Counted from the stretch's first letter, positions 54,182-62,608 are shown. The stretch: DNA of 64,000 nucleotides from Spirosoma sp. SC4-14 (GCF_037201965.1 NZ_CP147518.1:3465001-3529000), one strand, 5' to 3'. Translations and numbers: made by a program. Notes: a model not told the origin generated them from the letters alone.

Positions 54182-54572
54182 CGGAGATTTGTTCTTTTTG
54201 CTGATCCAGGTAGCGGAGGGCATCTTTGGTCGACAAGCTGGCAATCGTATCATTTTTATATTGATCCATCCAGCGCATCATCAGGCTGTCAGCAACGTTC
54301 AAGTCTCTGACAATTCGTTGTGCCTGATCGCGCTCTTCGTCAAGGCGAAGAGTAGCTGTACCTGTTGCTTTTGCGCTGTCGAGCGAGGCAATTCGGGCTT
54401 TTACTACTTTCCGCATTTTCATGACATCGTCAATTAGCGGCATAATATCGTCATGAATGGCGAAAACATCATTTTCCGCTTGCCTGACAGTTTCTTCATC
54501 TGATTGATTACAAGCTACCCAAAGAAAGGCCAGACTGAAGATTCCGACAAGTTGTAAAATAGGCTTAAGCAT
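54120..54572 (-). CDS. Helical lipoprotein of unknown function
   Basis: The 150-residue protein has a lipobox WVAC and a mature part made of long amphipathic helices with heptad-like repeats, such as DDIMPLIDDVMKMRKVVKAR and LDEERDQAQRIVRDLN. In databases such proteins are often labelled viral A-type inclusion, a label that says nothing about function. It begins the operon with the Sco and cytochrome genes and overlaps the Sco start by 62 bases. It may bind metals or help respiratory assembly, but no site is visible. Confidence 0.7.
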   Translation of the reverse strand: MLKPILQLVGIFSLAFLWVACNQSDEETVRQAENDVFAIHDDIMPLIDDVMKMRKVVKARIASLDSAKATGTATLRLDEERDQAQRIVRDLNVADSLMMRWMDQYKNDTIASLSTKDALRYLDQQKEQISDVKTKINNSLSEATTFMAKP

Positions 54573-54669
54573 AAAAACGGTAGGAAAACGAAAGAAACAG
54601 GAGGTAAATGAATGGCATATGCGCTATGGCTGAACAAACCGTCATGTCATAGCGCATACGTGTCATATA

Positions 54670-56346
54670 TCATCTATTGGCAGTTGCCGTAGCGCGTTGT
54701 TTCAGAATTTCGCGGGCATTTTTTAGCGCGCTGGCCGAAGGATTTTTACCGCCAATCATCTGGGCTATTTCTGCAACCCGTTCGTCGAAAGTAAGTTTTT
54801 TAATTCGACTGACTGTTTTGGACGACGAATGATCCTTAAAGACGAAATAATGAGCATTACCCTGTCCGGCAATCTGATGCAAGTGTGTGATGGCGATGAT
54901 TTGGTGGCTATGGGCCATATCACGCATCATGTTCCCCATCTTAATCGCTATTTCGCCCGAAACGCCTGTATCAATTTCATCGAAGATAATTGTCGGGAGC
55001 GAGCGCTTACTGGCCAGAATGTATTTTATGGCCATCATTAGCCTTGAAAACTCACCGCCTGATGCTACACTTTTCAGTTGCTGTGGTTTTATGCCTTTAT
55101 TGGCACTGAACAGAAACGAAATGGTATCGATACCGGCCGGAGTTGGTTTACCAATTTCGGCCTGAATCAGCAGCGATGCATTAGGCATACCCAGCTCGTT
55201 CAGCAGGCTTTTAATTTCCGATTCGATGGGTTTAAGTACCATCTGCCTTGCATCGGAAAGAGCCTGGGCGCTACCCTGAAGCTTTGCCCTGGCAGCTTCG
55301 GTATTCATTTTGGCTTCTGTAAGCGCATCATCGAGGTTTAGCACCTTACTGACTTTTTGTTCGAGTTCGTCCCGTAAGGCAATCAGTGCCTGTACATTTT
55401 TTGCCTGGTGTTTATTCTGAAGCTGATAAATCAGATTGAGTCGTTCGCGAATGGTGTCCGCTCGGGTATCATCGATCTCAACCCGATCCTGTTCCGTGCT
55501 GATTTCGTCGGCCAGATCGCGAAGTTCAATCAAACTGCTTTGTGCTCGCTGTAGCAATTGCTCGTACTGGTCAGAAAGCTTGCTGATGTAGGTAAGGTTA
55601 CTAACAGTTCCTTTTAAAAAATCGATGACCGATTGTTCGCTGTTATCCAGATATTCGTAGGCCAGTTGCAGTCGTTCCTTAATTTCCTCCGCATTTTCGA
55701 GTATGTTCAGTTCCTGTTCCAGGCTTTCCTGCTCATCGGGCTGCAATTGGGCTTTCACCAGTTCTTCATACAGGAAGTTATTATAGTCGAACTCCTTTCG
55801 CATGGCGGAAGCCTCCGATTGTAGTTGTTCATAAACCGATTTTGCCGACCGATAGGCCAGGTAGTCGATCCGATAGTGTTGCAAAAGTTCGTCGTCCTGA
55901 GCGTATGTATCGACTATTTCCAGTTGATATTCGTTTGAGCCAAGCAAAACCGAATCGTGCTGCGAATGAATATCCATCAGCTGGCTGGTTACGCGTCGAA
56001 GCGTTTCGAGATTAACGGGCGTATCATTAACAAAAGCTCTTGACTTTCCACTGACACTGATTTCCCGACGCACAATGCAGGTATCAGAAAAATCTAATTC
56101 TTCTTCATCGAAGATTCGTTCAATCTGATAGCCCGAAACGCTAAAAATACCTTCGATGATGCATTTTTTCTCCGGATCGTAGAGAGCCCTTGTATCGGCG
56201 CGATTGCCAAGTAAGAGGCCAATTGCCCCCAACATAATCGACTTTCCGGCCCCCGTTTCGCCCGTAATGATGTTTAGTTCACGATCGGGGGTGAGTTCAA
56301 GTTGATCGATCAGTGCGTAATTTTTTATCAGTAAATGCGATAGCAT
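54670..56346 (-). CDS. recN: DNA repair protein RecN
   Basis: The 558-residue SMC-like protein has Walker A GETGAGKSIMLGAIGLLL, a long coiled-coil middle and the C-terminal SGGEFSRLMMAIKYIL signature and Walker B PTIIFDEIDTGVSGEIA. It joins double-strand break ends. It lies downstream of porD in the conserved cluster. The start MLSHLLIKNYALIDQLEL fits the family and the length is normal. Confidence 0.96.
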   Translation of the reverse strand: MLSHLLIKNYALIDQLELTPDRELNIITGETGAGKSIMLGAIGLLLGNRADTRALYDPEKKCIIEGIFSVSGYQIERIFDEEELDFSDTCIVRREISVSGKSRAFVNDTPVNLETLRRVTSQLMDIHSQHDSVLLGSNEYQLEIVDTYAQDDELLQHYRIDYLAYRSAKSVYEQLQSEASAMRKEFDYNNFLYEELVKAQLQPDEQESLEQELNILENAEEIKERLQLAYEYLDNSEQSVIDFLKGTVSNLTYISKLSDQYEQLLQRAQSSLIELRDLADEISTEQDRVEIDDTRADTIRERLNLIYQLQNKHQAKNVQALIALRDELEQKVSKVLNLDDALTEAKMNTEAARAKLQGSAQALSDARQMVLKPIESEIKSLLNELGMPNASLLIQAEIGKPTPAGIDTISFLFSANKGIKPQQLKSVASGGEFSRLMMAIKYILASKRSLPTIIFDEIDTGVSGEIAIKMGNMMRDMAHSHQIIAITHLHQIAGQGNAHYFVFKDHSSSKTVSRIKKLTFDERVAEIAQMIGGKNPSASALKNAREILKQRATATANR

Positions 56347-56460
56347 AGAAGAAGCGCTTACTTACAGAACAATGCCAGTGGGGGTGCGGTTCAAAAATAC
56401 GGATGGATAGTTTGAATGAAAAATGCGTTTGGAGAAAGAAAAAACCTGGCCCCTTTAAGC

Positions 56461-57375
56461 TCACTGACCCGTAGCTACCAACTTTCGATAGGCTTCTGTT
56501 TTGCCCGGATCTAAAAAAGATAATAGCTCAAAAGCCTGTTTGCGCTCATTGGCAGTGCCTTCGTAGAGAATATTGAGTAACTCCTGCGATTTAGCATCAA
56601 AAAAGGAACTGATCAGAACCGAATTGGGTAGTTGAAGACCAATGGTACGGATGGTGGTTAGCAGGGCAAGTACCTGTTTGCGAACCTCTACCGGATTGGC
56701 GGCAAACATATCGAGCCCCTGGCGATGATACGAATATACACCATCGCGGAAAGGAAGGAGCTGCTGATTTTGCAAATTCTCGATCAGCCAATAGCGATTC
56801 CGCCGGTCGCCCGAATTTTGCCAGGCCCCATTGGGAGACCCCTGCTGGGCCAGGTTCACAATGGTATAGGCTTTCTGAATGAATGGATTTCCTCCGCGTT
56901 TACTGAACGTGTCGTAATCGACGGCCAGAATTACATTGGCATAAAAAGCCAGCATCGACGTTAAATCGTCGGAAAACTGATTATCGCGAAAATAAACGGG
57001 CGTTGAGGGTAAATAAACAAAATTGAAGGCCCGATCGACATAACTGAATGTTGTGGTTTCGTAAGTTGTGCCATAGACTGGCCGGGTAACAACGATTTGG
57101 GCTGTAGCTTCAAAAGCGCCCTGCGTCAATGATTTGATCAGGTTAATATTCATTGAGCAGTTGATACGTTCAGAAACCGCAAACTGGTCATTACTCCAGC
57201 GTCGGTTATTCATGAACTCCGTAATGATACCTTTTAACTGGTTCACATAGGAAAAGTCAGTTTTCTGCTGTGCAAATAACTGATCGGAGTTGATCGTTAC
57301 CTGACAGTTCAGTTCCTGAGCCTGTGTTGTCAATTGAACAGCAAGCAGGCAGATCAATAGCATTAGTTGTTTCAT
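56461..57375 (-). CDS. porD: Type IX secretion-associated protein PorD/DUF4835
   Basis: The 304-residue protein has a signal peptide (1-19, ending TQAQ) and the DUF4835 start ELNCQVTINSDQL, with INCSMNINL and PSTPVYFRDNQFSDDLTSML. Members are required for type IX secretion and gliding in Bacteroidota and may belong to the outer-membrane complex. Its ATG overlaps the coaBC stop by four bases. The next gene recN completes the conserved order coaBC-porD-recN. The sorting-domain protein at 61.9 kb would be a substrate of the same system. Confidence 0.88.
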   Translation of the reverse strand: MKQLMLLICLLAVQLTTQAQELNCQVTINSDQLFAQQKTDFSYVNQLKGIITEFMNNRRWSNDQFAVSERINCSMNINLIKSLTQGAFEATAQIVVTRPVYGTTYETTTFSYVDRAFNFVYLPSTPVYFRDNQFSDDLTSMLAFYANVILAVDYDTFSKRGGNPFIQKAYTIVNLAQQGSPNGAWQNSGDRRNRYWLIENLQNQQLLPFRDGVYSYHRQGLDMFAANPVEVRKQVLALLTTIRTIGLQLPNSVLISSFFDAKSQELLNILYEGTANERKQAFELLSFLDPGKTEAYRKLVATGQ

Positions 57376-58655
57376 ACTGATAACTTCCGGGCAACCAGAC
57401 TAACCAGATCCTGCGCCACTTCGTCTTTCGTTTTTAGCGCAAATTCGTAGGTTTGTTCGTCTTTGTCAATAACGGTTATTTTGTTGGTATCGTGCCCAAA
57501 ACCGGCTCCCGGATCGCGTAATGAGTTGAGTACAATCCAGTCCAGATTTTTGGAGTGCAGCTTTTTCAACGCATTGGCCAGTTCGTCGTTGGTTTCCAGT
57601 GCAAACCCCATCATCAATTGATCGGGGTGTTTCTGACTCCCAAGCGTGGCTGCAATATCGGTTGTTTTGGTGAGTTCGATAGAAAATGTGCTCTCTTTTT
57701 TCTTGATTTTATGTTCGGCTACATGCAGCGGTGTATAATCGGCTACAGCCGCACTTAATACGATTATATCTGCTTCGTTGAAAATAGCCTCCGAGGCTTC
57801 ATACATCTCTTTCGCCGACCGTACCTCAACCCGCCGAATGGCTGGGTGCGGTAACGGCAAAGCCGTTGGCCCGCTCACCAGCGAAACCTGAGCACCGGCT
57901 TCTGCAAAAACCCGGGCTATCGCATAACCCATTTTACCCGTTGAATGGTTACTAATATAACGAACCGGGTCAATAGCTTCCTGCGTTGGTCCGGCTGTAA
58001 TTAGTACGCGTTTGTTTTGTAGAGGAGCGGGGGAGTTGCGGGGAGCTGCGGGGAATTGCAGGGAGCCTGGAGAAGAATTTACTATGCCGACTCCCTGCAA
58101 CTCCCTACTATTCCCAGCCTCAAAAAAGCCTTCCAGCACCTGCATGATGTGTTCGGGTTCGGCCAGGCGACCTTCGCCAACCAGACCACTGGCCAGTTCA
58201 CCATGTTCGGCCTGGATAATGTGATTGCCAAAGGATTCGAGTCGATGCAGGTTCTCAACCGTGGTCGGATGGCGGTACATATCCAGGTCCATCGCTGGCG
58301 CAATAAATACCGGACATTTTGCCGATAGATACACTGCCGACAGTAGGTCATCGCAGAGTCCGTAGGCGCAGCGAGCCAGTGTATGAGCCGATGCCGGGGC
58401 AATGACAAGCGCGTCGGCCCAAAGTCCAAGTTCGACGTGGTTATTCCAGTTGCCGCTGTTGTCGTTTACAAAGGTCGATAAAACCGGCCGCTTTGAGAGA
58501 GTAGACAGTGTCAGCGGTGTAATAAACATCTGGGCTGCTTCGGTCATAACAACCTGAACCTCAGCTTCGGCCTTAACCAGCAACCGAACCAGCAAAGCGG
58601 CTTTATAGGCCGAAATACTGCCCGTCACTCCCAATAAAATTCGTTTTCCTTTCAA
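57372..58655 (-). CDS. coaBC: Phosphopantothenoylcysteine decarboxylase/synthetase
   Basis: The 427-residue enzyme has an N-terminal CoaC flavoprotein domain (MKGKRILLGVTGSISAYKAA, APASAHTLARCAYGLCDDLL, PAMDLDMYRHP) and a C-terminal CoaB domain (VLITAGPTQEAIDPVRYISN, SAAVADYTP). It makes 4'-phosphopantetheine for CoA. The only possible start is TTG; a stop lies three codons ahead. The linker between domains (about 181-213) is 25-30 residues longer than usual and comes from a palindromic repeat. The start region borders the AT-rich insert, which may have replaced the native promoter and start. Confidence 0.94.
   Translation of the reverse strand: MKGKRILLGVTGSISAYKAALLVRLLVKAEAEVQVVMTEAAQMFITPLTLSTLSKRPVLSTFVNDNSGNWNNHVELGLWADALVIAPASAHTLARCAYGLCDDLLSAVYLSAKCPVFIAPAMDLDMYRHPTTVENLHRLESFGNHIIQAEHGELASGLVGEGRLAEPEHIMQVLEGFFEAGNSRELQGVGIVNSSPGSLQFPAAPRNSPAPLQNKRVLITAGPTQEAIDPVRYISNHSTGKMGYAIARVFAEAGAQVSLVSGPTALPLPHPAIRRVEVRSAKEMYEASEAIFNEADIIVLSAAVADYTPLHVAEHKIKKKESTFSIELTKTTDIAATLGSQKHPDQLMMGFALETNDELANALKKLHSKNLDWIVLNSLRDPGAGFGHDTNKITVIDKDEQTYEFALKTKDEVAQDLVSLVARKLSV
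58023..58118. repeat. In-frame palindromic and tandem repeat element in coaBC
   Basis: A tandem array of about four 10-base units of the type GGGGAGTTGC (58030-58065) is followed by inverted copies; 58051-58065 pairs with 58091-58105 with one mismatch. It encodes about 32 residues of the CoaBC linker and keeps the frame open. Confidence 0.8.
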
Positions 58656-58688
58656 GGCTGTTTAAGTTTTTGATTTGTTGTGAATGAA

Positions 58689-58747
58689 GAGCGGCTGATT
58701 GGCGGGCCAGTCTATCGGCCCTGTTGCCAAGCTAATGTTAGCCGTTC
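58689..58747 (-). repeat. attC-like hairpin site after the first AT-rich gene
   Basis: The site spans 59 bases. On the minus strand it starts with GAACGGCTAACATTAGCTTG at the 24-bp direct repeat (58724-58747) and ends with GCCAATCAGCCGCTC (58689-58703), which pairs imperfectly with it around a GGGCC/GGCCC hairpin. It lacks the canonical GTTRRRY core. It lies about 27 bases after the stop of the gene upstream. Confidence 0.55.
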
Positions 58748-58773
58748 GGGAATTTTTTTATAGTTAGATTTTA

Positions 58774-59268
58774 TTATGCTGCTGCAACAGTGATTGTCAT
58801 ATAATAATTTATGCAATGCAAAATTGTGAGTAACAATAACTCATTATTACCAAAGTTGTCAAAATGTGAAGTAGTTTCAATGGTATAGTCAAAGCTTAAT
58901 TTGTTCCATTTAAACTCAGTTTCTGCTACCATTAATTCTGAATTATTAGTATCAAGTAGCACAAACTTATTACTCAAAAGCCCTTTAAGTGTTAGTAAAT
59001 AAGTATTTTCTTTATTGTCAAAGAATGTTTTAATAAGTATACCTTTCCAGCCCATTTTGAACTCTAATAAAGTTTGACTCTCATCTTTTAATTCAATTTT
59101 CGAGTCCCAGAATCCTTTTGGTTCCAGCCGATATTTTTTGCCGTTGGACAATAAAATTTCCGCATCAAACGAATACCATTTTTTATAAATTAGTTCTCCC
59201 GCTTTCTTATTACCAAATGTTAAACTGAAATTTTGAGAATTTAGTGAGTTTGCTTTGTATTGTCCCAT
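58774..59268 (-). CDS. Unknown Bacteroidota protein on an AT-rich insert
   Basis: The 164-residue cytoplasmic protein starts MGQYKANSLNSQNFSLTFGN and is beta-rich, with KKAGELIYKKWYSFDAEILL, RLEPKGFWDSKIELKDESQT and FKWNKLSFDYTIETTSHFD. It ends with a hydrophobic helix (NNELLLLTILHCINYYMTIT). I recall similar unnamed proteins in this phylum, perhaps with a tubby-like or LURP-one-like fold, but this is not proven. Its codons are much more AT-rich than the surrounding cluster. It is followed by one copy of the 24-bp repeat. A regulatory or stress role cannot be told. Confidence 0.6.
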   Translation of the reverse strand: MGQYKANSLNSQNFSLTFGNKKAGELIYKKWYSFDAEILLSNGKKYRLEPKGFWDSKIELKDESQTLLEFKMGWKGILIKTFFDNKENTYLLTLKGLLSNKFVLLDTNNSELMVAETEFKWNKLSFDYTIETTSHFDNFGNNELLLLTILHCINYYMTITVAAA

Positions 59269-59312
59269 TTTGCAGAATTTTTTTTTGTTTAGATTTTGGT
59301 TGCTTACCTGAC

Positions 59313-59463
59313 AGCTACCAGTTTACGGCCTGGCGATGTGGAGGATCCAAATATAAAAGTTCAATAGAAATCCTATTGTTGAATCTTGCGCAAATGTTTC
59401 ATAGAAGCACCGCTTCGGCGGTCCAATTCAGTCGTTATATTGCCAAGCTAATGTTAGCCGTTC
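59313..59463 (-). repeat. attC-like repeat site after the PhyH-like gene
   Basis: The second copy of the 24-bp repeat (59440-59463) begins seven bases after the stop codon. On the minus strand it leads into ACCGCCGAAGCGGT (59409-59422), a small hairpin, and further to a distant, imperfect right arm near 59313-59336. The spacing of the arms differs from the other site. No GTTRRRY core was found. Confidence 0.45.
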
Positions 59464-59469
59464 TGGAAC

Positions 59470-60192
59470 CTAGTTCAAGTTTATTCGTTCTGCCCATTTT
59501 AATTCTATCGGTAATTCTTTGTTTGAAAATTCTATATGAATAACTCGTCTTTTTTTTCTGTTTGTCGTCCTGCTTGAACTGTGCAACGTGAGTGGCTTCA
59601 TAAGCATAAGTCCACCTTGCTTAACTGCGCAAGTTATTTCAGTTTCTATGTCCCAATTAATTGTTTCAGGTCTGTATATTTGTTTCAAGTGGGAAGCCGG
59701 TACAACTTTTAAAGCTCCGTTATTTTCGTCGGTGTCGTCTAAATGAATTCTAATTGTTGTTATGTTCTCTAATAAGTCTGTTGGGGGTTGAACGGCAACC
59801 TGATTTTGTTTTGTTGTCCAAGGTCCGAAGTTATCAAGTTTATGTTTTTTGTCTACTGAAATTGTTAAGTCTTGATGATATGAAACGTACCAATTTGATG
59901 TTTCGGGTTTGTCAAAATAAATGCTCTTAACCACAAAATAGTTATTCCCCATAACTTGTCGAATAACTGATTTCAGTTTGTCTGTAAATATGAGGTCAAA
60001 AGTTTCTGGAACTTCTTTTAAAAACTGTCGGATTGCAAATAAGTCTGTAGTTTTTCTGAAAGTACCTTTGTTTGAATCAGCATTGTTGATCGTAGTCAAA
60101 ATGGTATGCACTTCGTCTGCCGAGAAGATGTTGTCAATAATTGAAAAGCCATTGCCCAAAAGTTCGTCTCTGTGGTTCATAAGGTCTCCCAT
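59470..60192 (-). CDS. PhyH family Fe(II)/2-oxoglutarate dioxygenase
   Basis: The 240-residue protein has the PhyH pattern: NGFSIIDNIFSADEVHTIL, the iron-binding HxD in YHQDLTISV, then RIHLDDTDENNGALKVVPAS and the distal His in KPLTLHSSSRTTNRKKRRVI, with the Arg that binds 2-oxoglutarate. It hydroxylates an unknown small substrate. Codons are AT-rich. A second ATG at 60180 lies after GGGAG and is an alternative start. It is the first of the two inserted genes and ends at the 24-bp repeat. It is not known from the conserved cluster around it. Confidence 0.8.
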   Translation of the reverse strand: MGDLMNHRDELLGNGFSIIDNIFSADEVHTILTTINNADSNKGTFRKTTDLFAIRQFLKEVPETFDLIFTDKLKSVIRQVMGNNYFVVKSIYFDKPETSNWYVSYHQDLTISVDKKHKLDNFGPWTTKQNQVAVQPPTDLLENITTIRIHLDDTDENNGALKVVPASHLKQIYRPETINWDIETEITCAVKQGGLMLMKPLTLHSSSRTTNRKKRRVIHIEFSNKELPIELKWAERINLN

Positions 60193-60380
60193 TTGCTGAT
60201 GGCTAGCGTTTAAATATATGTAATTTTTGTGTTATTTTTATAGTTTATTGTATTTACCTGTCAGGGTATGGTAATTATTGTAGTAAAAATGGAAAGCTAC
60301 AAGAACTCAATAACAGTAGCACTTTCGCTCATAGGCTAAAGGCTTATCCCTGAAAATTGGTGTACCAACTAACAGAAACC

Positions 60381-60412
60381 AAAAAACCGCACGGAAAACA
60401 TACCGTGCGGTT
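60381..60412 (-). terminator. Rho-independent terminator after rpoZ
   Basis: AACCGCACGG (60385-60394) pairs perfectly with CCGTGCGGTT (60403-60412). On the minus strand it is followed by a T run. It isolates rpoZ from the insert beyond. Confidence 0.88.
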
Positions 60413-60439
60413 AGGAGAAAATCAGCAGTTACTTACAGG

Positions 60440-60754
60440 TTATTGCTGAGCGTCATCTTCGTTATTGCGCCAGAATACTTTCCCTTCCAGAAACTCGTCG
60501 GTAGCAATCGACGTTGGTTTGGGCATCCGTTCGTAAAATTTGGAAATTTCGATTTGCTCGCGGTTTTCGAACACCTCTTCGAGGTTGTCAACTGCAGATA
60601 CAAATTCTGATAACTTATTGCTTAATTCTTCTTTGTTTTTCGTCGCAATCTGACGGGCGCGCTTCGATATGATTGATACTGATTCATACAGATTACCTGT
60701 CTGAGCCGCTATCTTGTCATTATCGCGGGTAATAAGAGATTGATTCGTTGCCAT
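60440..60754 (-). CDS. rpoZ: RNA polymerase omega/Rpb6 family subunit
   Basis: The 104-residue protein has the Bacteroidota omega pattern NLYESVSIISKRARQIATKN and a helical body SNKLSEFVSAVDNLEEVFEN. Omega helps assemble RNA polymerase. It is cotranscribed with bamD upstream (82 bases apart), and in relatives coaBC follows. Here its own terminator and the AT-rich insert separate it from coaBC. It lacks the MAR motif of E. coli omega but matches the family used in this phylum. Confidence 0.88.
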   Translation of the reverse strand: MATNQSLITRDNDKIAAQTGNLYESVSIISKRARQIATKNKEELSNKLSEFVSAVDNLEEVFENREQIEISKFYERMPKPTSIATDEFLEGKVFWRNNEDDAQQ

Positions 60755-60836
60755 ATTTCAGTTAACAGTTAACAGCCAGAAGCCATTAGTGAACAGTAAT
60801 TGTTTCGATTCTGTTCACCAACGACAACTAGCCAAA

Positions 60837-61730
60837 TTAATTTGCTGCCGTTACTTTCGCCGGGCGGTTTGCGTTTGGGTTTCTAAGCTTTTCGCGTTCC
60901 TGCTCCAGTTTCTCCAACCGTTCAATTTCTTTCTGGCTGGATTCGTACATCCGTTCAGCCTGTTTCAGATATTTGCTATTGGGAAATTTGTCGATGAACG
61001 CCTGATAATAATTAATTGCTTCCTGATACCGTTCCTTCTGTTTGGTTTCCAGACTATTGTTAGCCAGGCTATATTCTGCATCTACTTTCATAAAAGCCAG
61101 CTCTTCGTTATACTCGGAGTCTGGGAAATCTTTCTGAAAGTTATTGATCGAAATAACCGATGATTTATAGGAAGCAATATTAAAACCGCTGGTCTTATAG
61201 TATAGTTTAGCTTTTTCGTAGGCCTTCCGCTCCAGTTTGCCCCGCAGTTCCAGAATGATTTTAGTACACTCGTCGCGGTATTTACTGTCAGGATAGGTGT
61301 TGACAAAGTCCTGCAAAGCCGAGGTGGCGGTTAGGGTATTCGATTGATCGAGGTTGTATTGCGGAGTATCTTTATACAGCGAGTAGGCATACATATACAT
61401 TGCTTCCTGCGCATATTCACTACGGGCAAATGTCTCGTAAAACTTCTTGAAAAGAGTGGCGCTGAGCAAGTATTGCTGCTGATGGTACTGCGTATAGGCG
61501 TGATAAAACTGCGCCATTTCTGACTCTGTGCTTCCTTTCAGCACCGGAATCAATTCTTCAAAGAGCAAACCAGCTCGATACCAGTCCTCTTTTTTATAAT
61601 ACTCGACGGCTGCTTTATACTTTTCGTCGTCAGTACCGTTCTTTTGCAGTTTGGCAAACGGACTGCACGAACCCATAATTAGCACGACCAGAACTCCCAG
61701 CAGACCTTTACTGATGTGACGTTGTTGCAT
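60837..61730 (-). CDS. bamD: Outer-membrane assembly lipoprotein BamD
   Basis: The 297-residue protein has a lipobox MGSC and tetratricopeptide repeats: KYKAAVEYYKKEDWYRAGLL, MAQFYHAYTQYHQQQYLLSA, MYMYAYSLYK and YQEAINYYQAFIDKFPNSKY. BamD recruits BamA in folding outer-membrane barrels. The C-terminal charged tail (LEQEREKLRN) is a lineage feature. It begins the conserved run bamD-rpoZ. A minus-strand TATATTTG box at 61738-61745 lies eight bases before the ATG, which would give a nearly leaderless message, or the true start is later. Confidence 0.93.
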   Translation of the reverse strand: MQQRHISKGLLGVLVVLIMGSCSPFAKLQKNGTDDEKYKAAVEYYKKEDWYRAGLLFEELIPVLKGSTESEMAQFYHAYTQYHQQQYLLSATLFKKFYETFARSEYAQEAMYMYAYSLYKDTPQYNLDQSNTLTATSALQDFVNTYPDSKYRDECTKIILELRGKLERKAYEKAKLYYKTSGFNIASYKSSVISINNFQKDFPDSEYNEELAFMKVDAEYSLANNSLETKQKERYQEAINYYQAFIDKFPNSKYLKQAERMYESSQKEIERLEKLEQEREKLRNPNANRPAKVTAAN

Positions 61731-61856
61731 AAGAACGCAAATATACTAAAAAAATACGGGCTACACCGACTTTAACGACGATGTGGCCCGTATAGTGCGG
61801 CAAATTGATCGCTTATTAGAGGCTGTTTATGAAAATTTAACAAGCTCAACGATCGC

Positions 61857-62513
61857 TTACTGATGGCGAACCAGCAACTTTTTGGTTGCTACTTTCCGGC
61901 CATCCAATGATAACTGATAGAAATAATAACCACTCGCCAGCTCGCGGGTTGCCAAATGAACTTTGTGGTCGTTAGCCCCCAGTTCATATTCGGCAATGGG
62001 AGAACCCAGCACATTCAGTAAAATCAGTTTGGCTTCACCAACAGTGCCTGTTATCTGATAATCGACTTGTGCTGATTCGCTGGCAGGATTAGGATATATG
62101 TTGGAGACCGTAATGCGGTCATTACTATACATCCGCTCATCGGCCCGAATTTCTGGTTCGGCGCCCGAGCGGGCTTCGCTTACCGAAACGGATGTATTCT
62201 CGGTTGAAACACTACGACCTGTTGATTTCGCTGTCGGACGAGCAACCAGCAACGATCGGTAGTACTCGTTGATTGGTGCATTTTTCCGAATGGTTGTTGC
62301 CCGATCCAGACTGTTTGCCGTTGTAGACGGTGCCAGCGAAAAGCGTTTGGTAGAAAGGGTAGGAGCGGCTGTCTTCCGTCCTCCCGAGGCCCTTCCCAAC
62401 TCCAACCGACTCCCCTTGTGGGGGTCGGAATCGCGCAGGGCTGTTTGAGCCAGGAGCGGAGTGGTGGCCGTCAGAATGGCGGTCAGAAAACCCAAAAGTA
62501 TAATTTGCTTCAT
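61857..62513 (-). CDS. Secreted protein with type IX sorting domain
   Basis: From MKQIILLGFLTAILTATTPL the protein has 218 residues. After the signal peptide comes a low-complexity region rich in Ser, Thr and Arg (about 30-130), then a C-terminal sorting domain with SNIYPNPASESAQVDYQI, LNVLGSPIAEYELG and a final GRKVATKKLLVRHQ. This domain routes proteins through the type IX system to the surface. The N-terminal part contains a repeat-derived segment, HKGSRLELGRASGGRK, so the mature protein may have no enzymatic role. No conserved domain was seen before the sorting domain. Confidence 0.8.
   Translation of the reverse strand: MKQIILLGFLTAILTATTPLLAQTALRDSDPHKGSRLELGRASGGRKTAAPTLSTKRFSLAPSTTANSLDRATTIRKNAPINEYYRSLLVARPTAKSTGRSVSTENTSVSVSEARSGAEPEIRADERMYSNDRITVSNIYPNPASESAQVDYQITGTVGEAKLILLNVLGSPIAEYELGANDHKVHLATRELASGYYFYQLSLDGRKVATKKLLVRHQ
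62385..62428. repeat. In-frame hairpin element in the sorting-domain gene
   Basis: CCGACTCCCC (62406-62415) pairs with GGGGGTCGG (62420-62428) with one bulge. Upstream GGCCCTTCCCAACTCC extends the G/C-run pattern. It is translated without a frame break as GSRLELGRASGGRK. Confidence 0.55.
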
Positions 62514-62608
62514 AGATATCAACTTCAGGTACACTTGTACTCACCGCAAACCTATTCATCGAAAAAGACAAAGTCAACGGGGTAGAGTCTAAAAAATTGT
62601 TAAAAGTG

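Noticed and set aside
54120..54572. Viral inclusion-body protein
   Set aside because: Databases use that label for helical lipoproteins of this kind; the lipobox and operon show a cell-envelope protein instead.
58689..59463. Integron
   Set aside because: The repeats look attC-like, but no integrase, no GTTRRRY core and only two units are visible, so the name integron is not justified.
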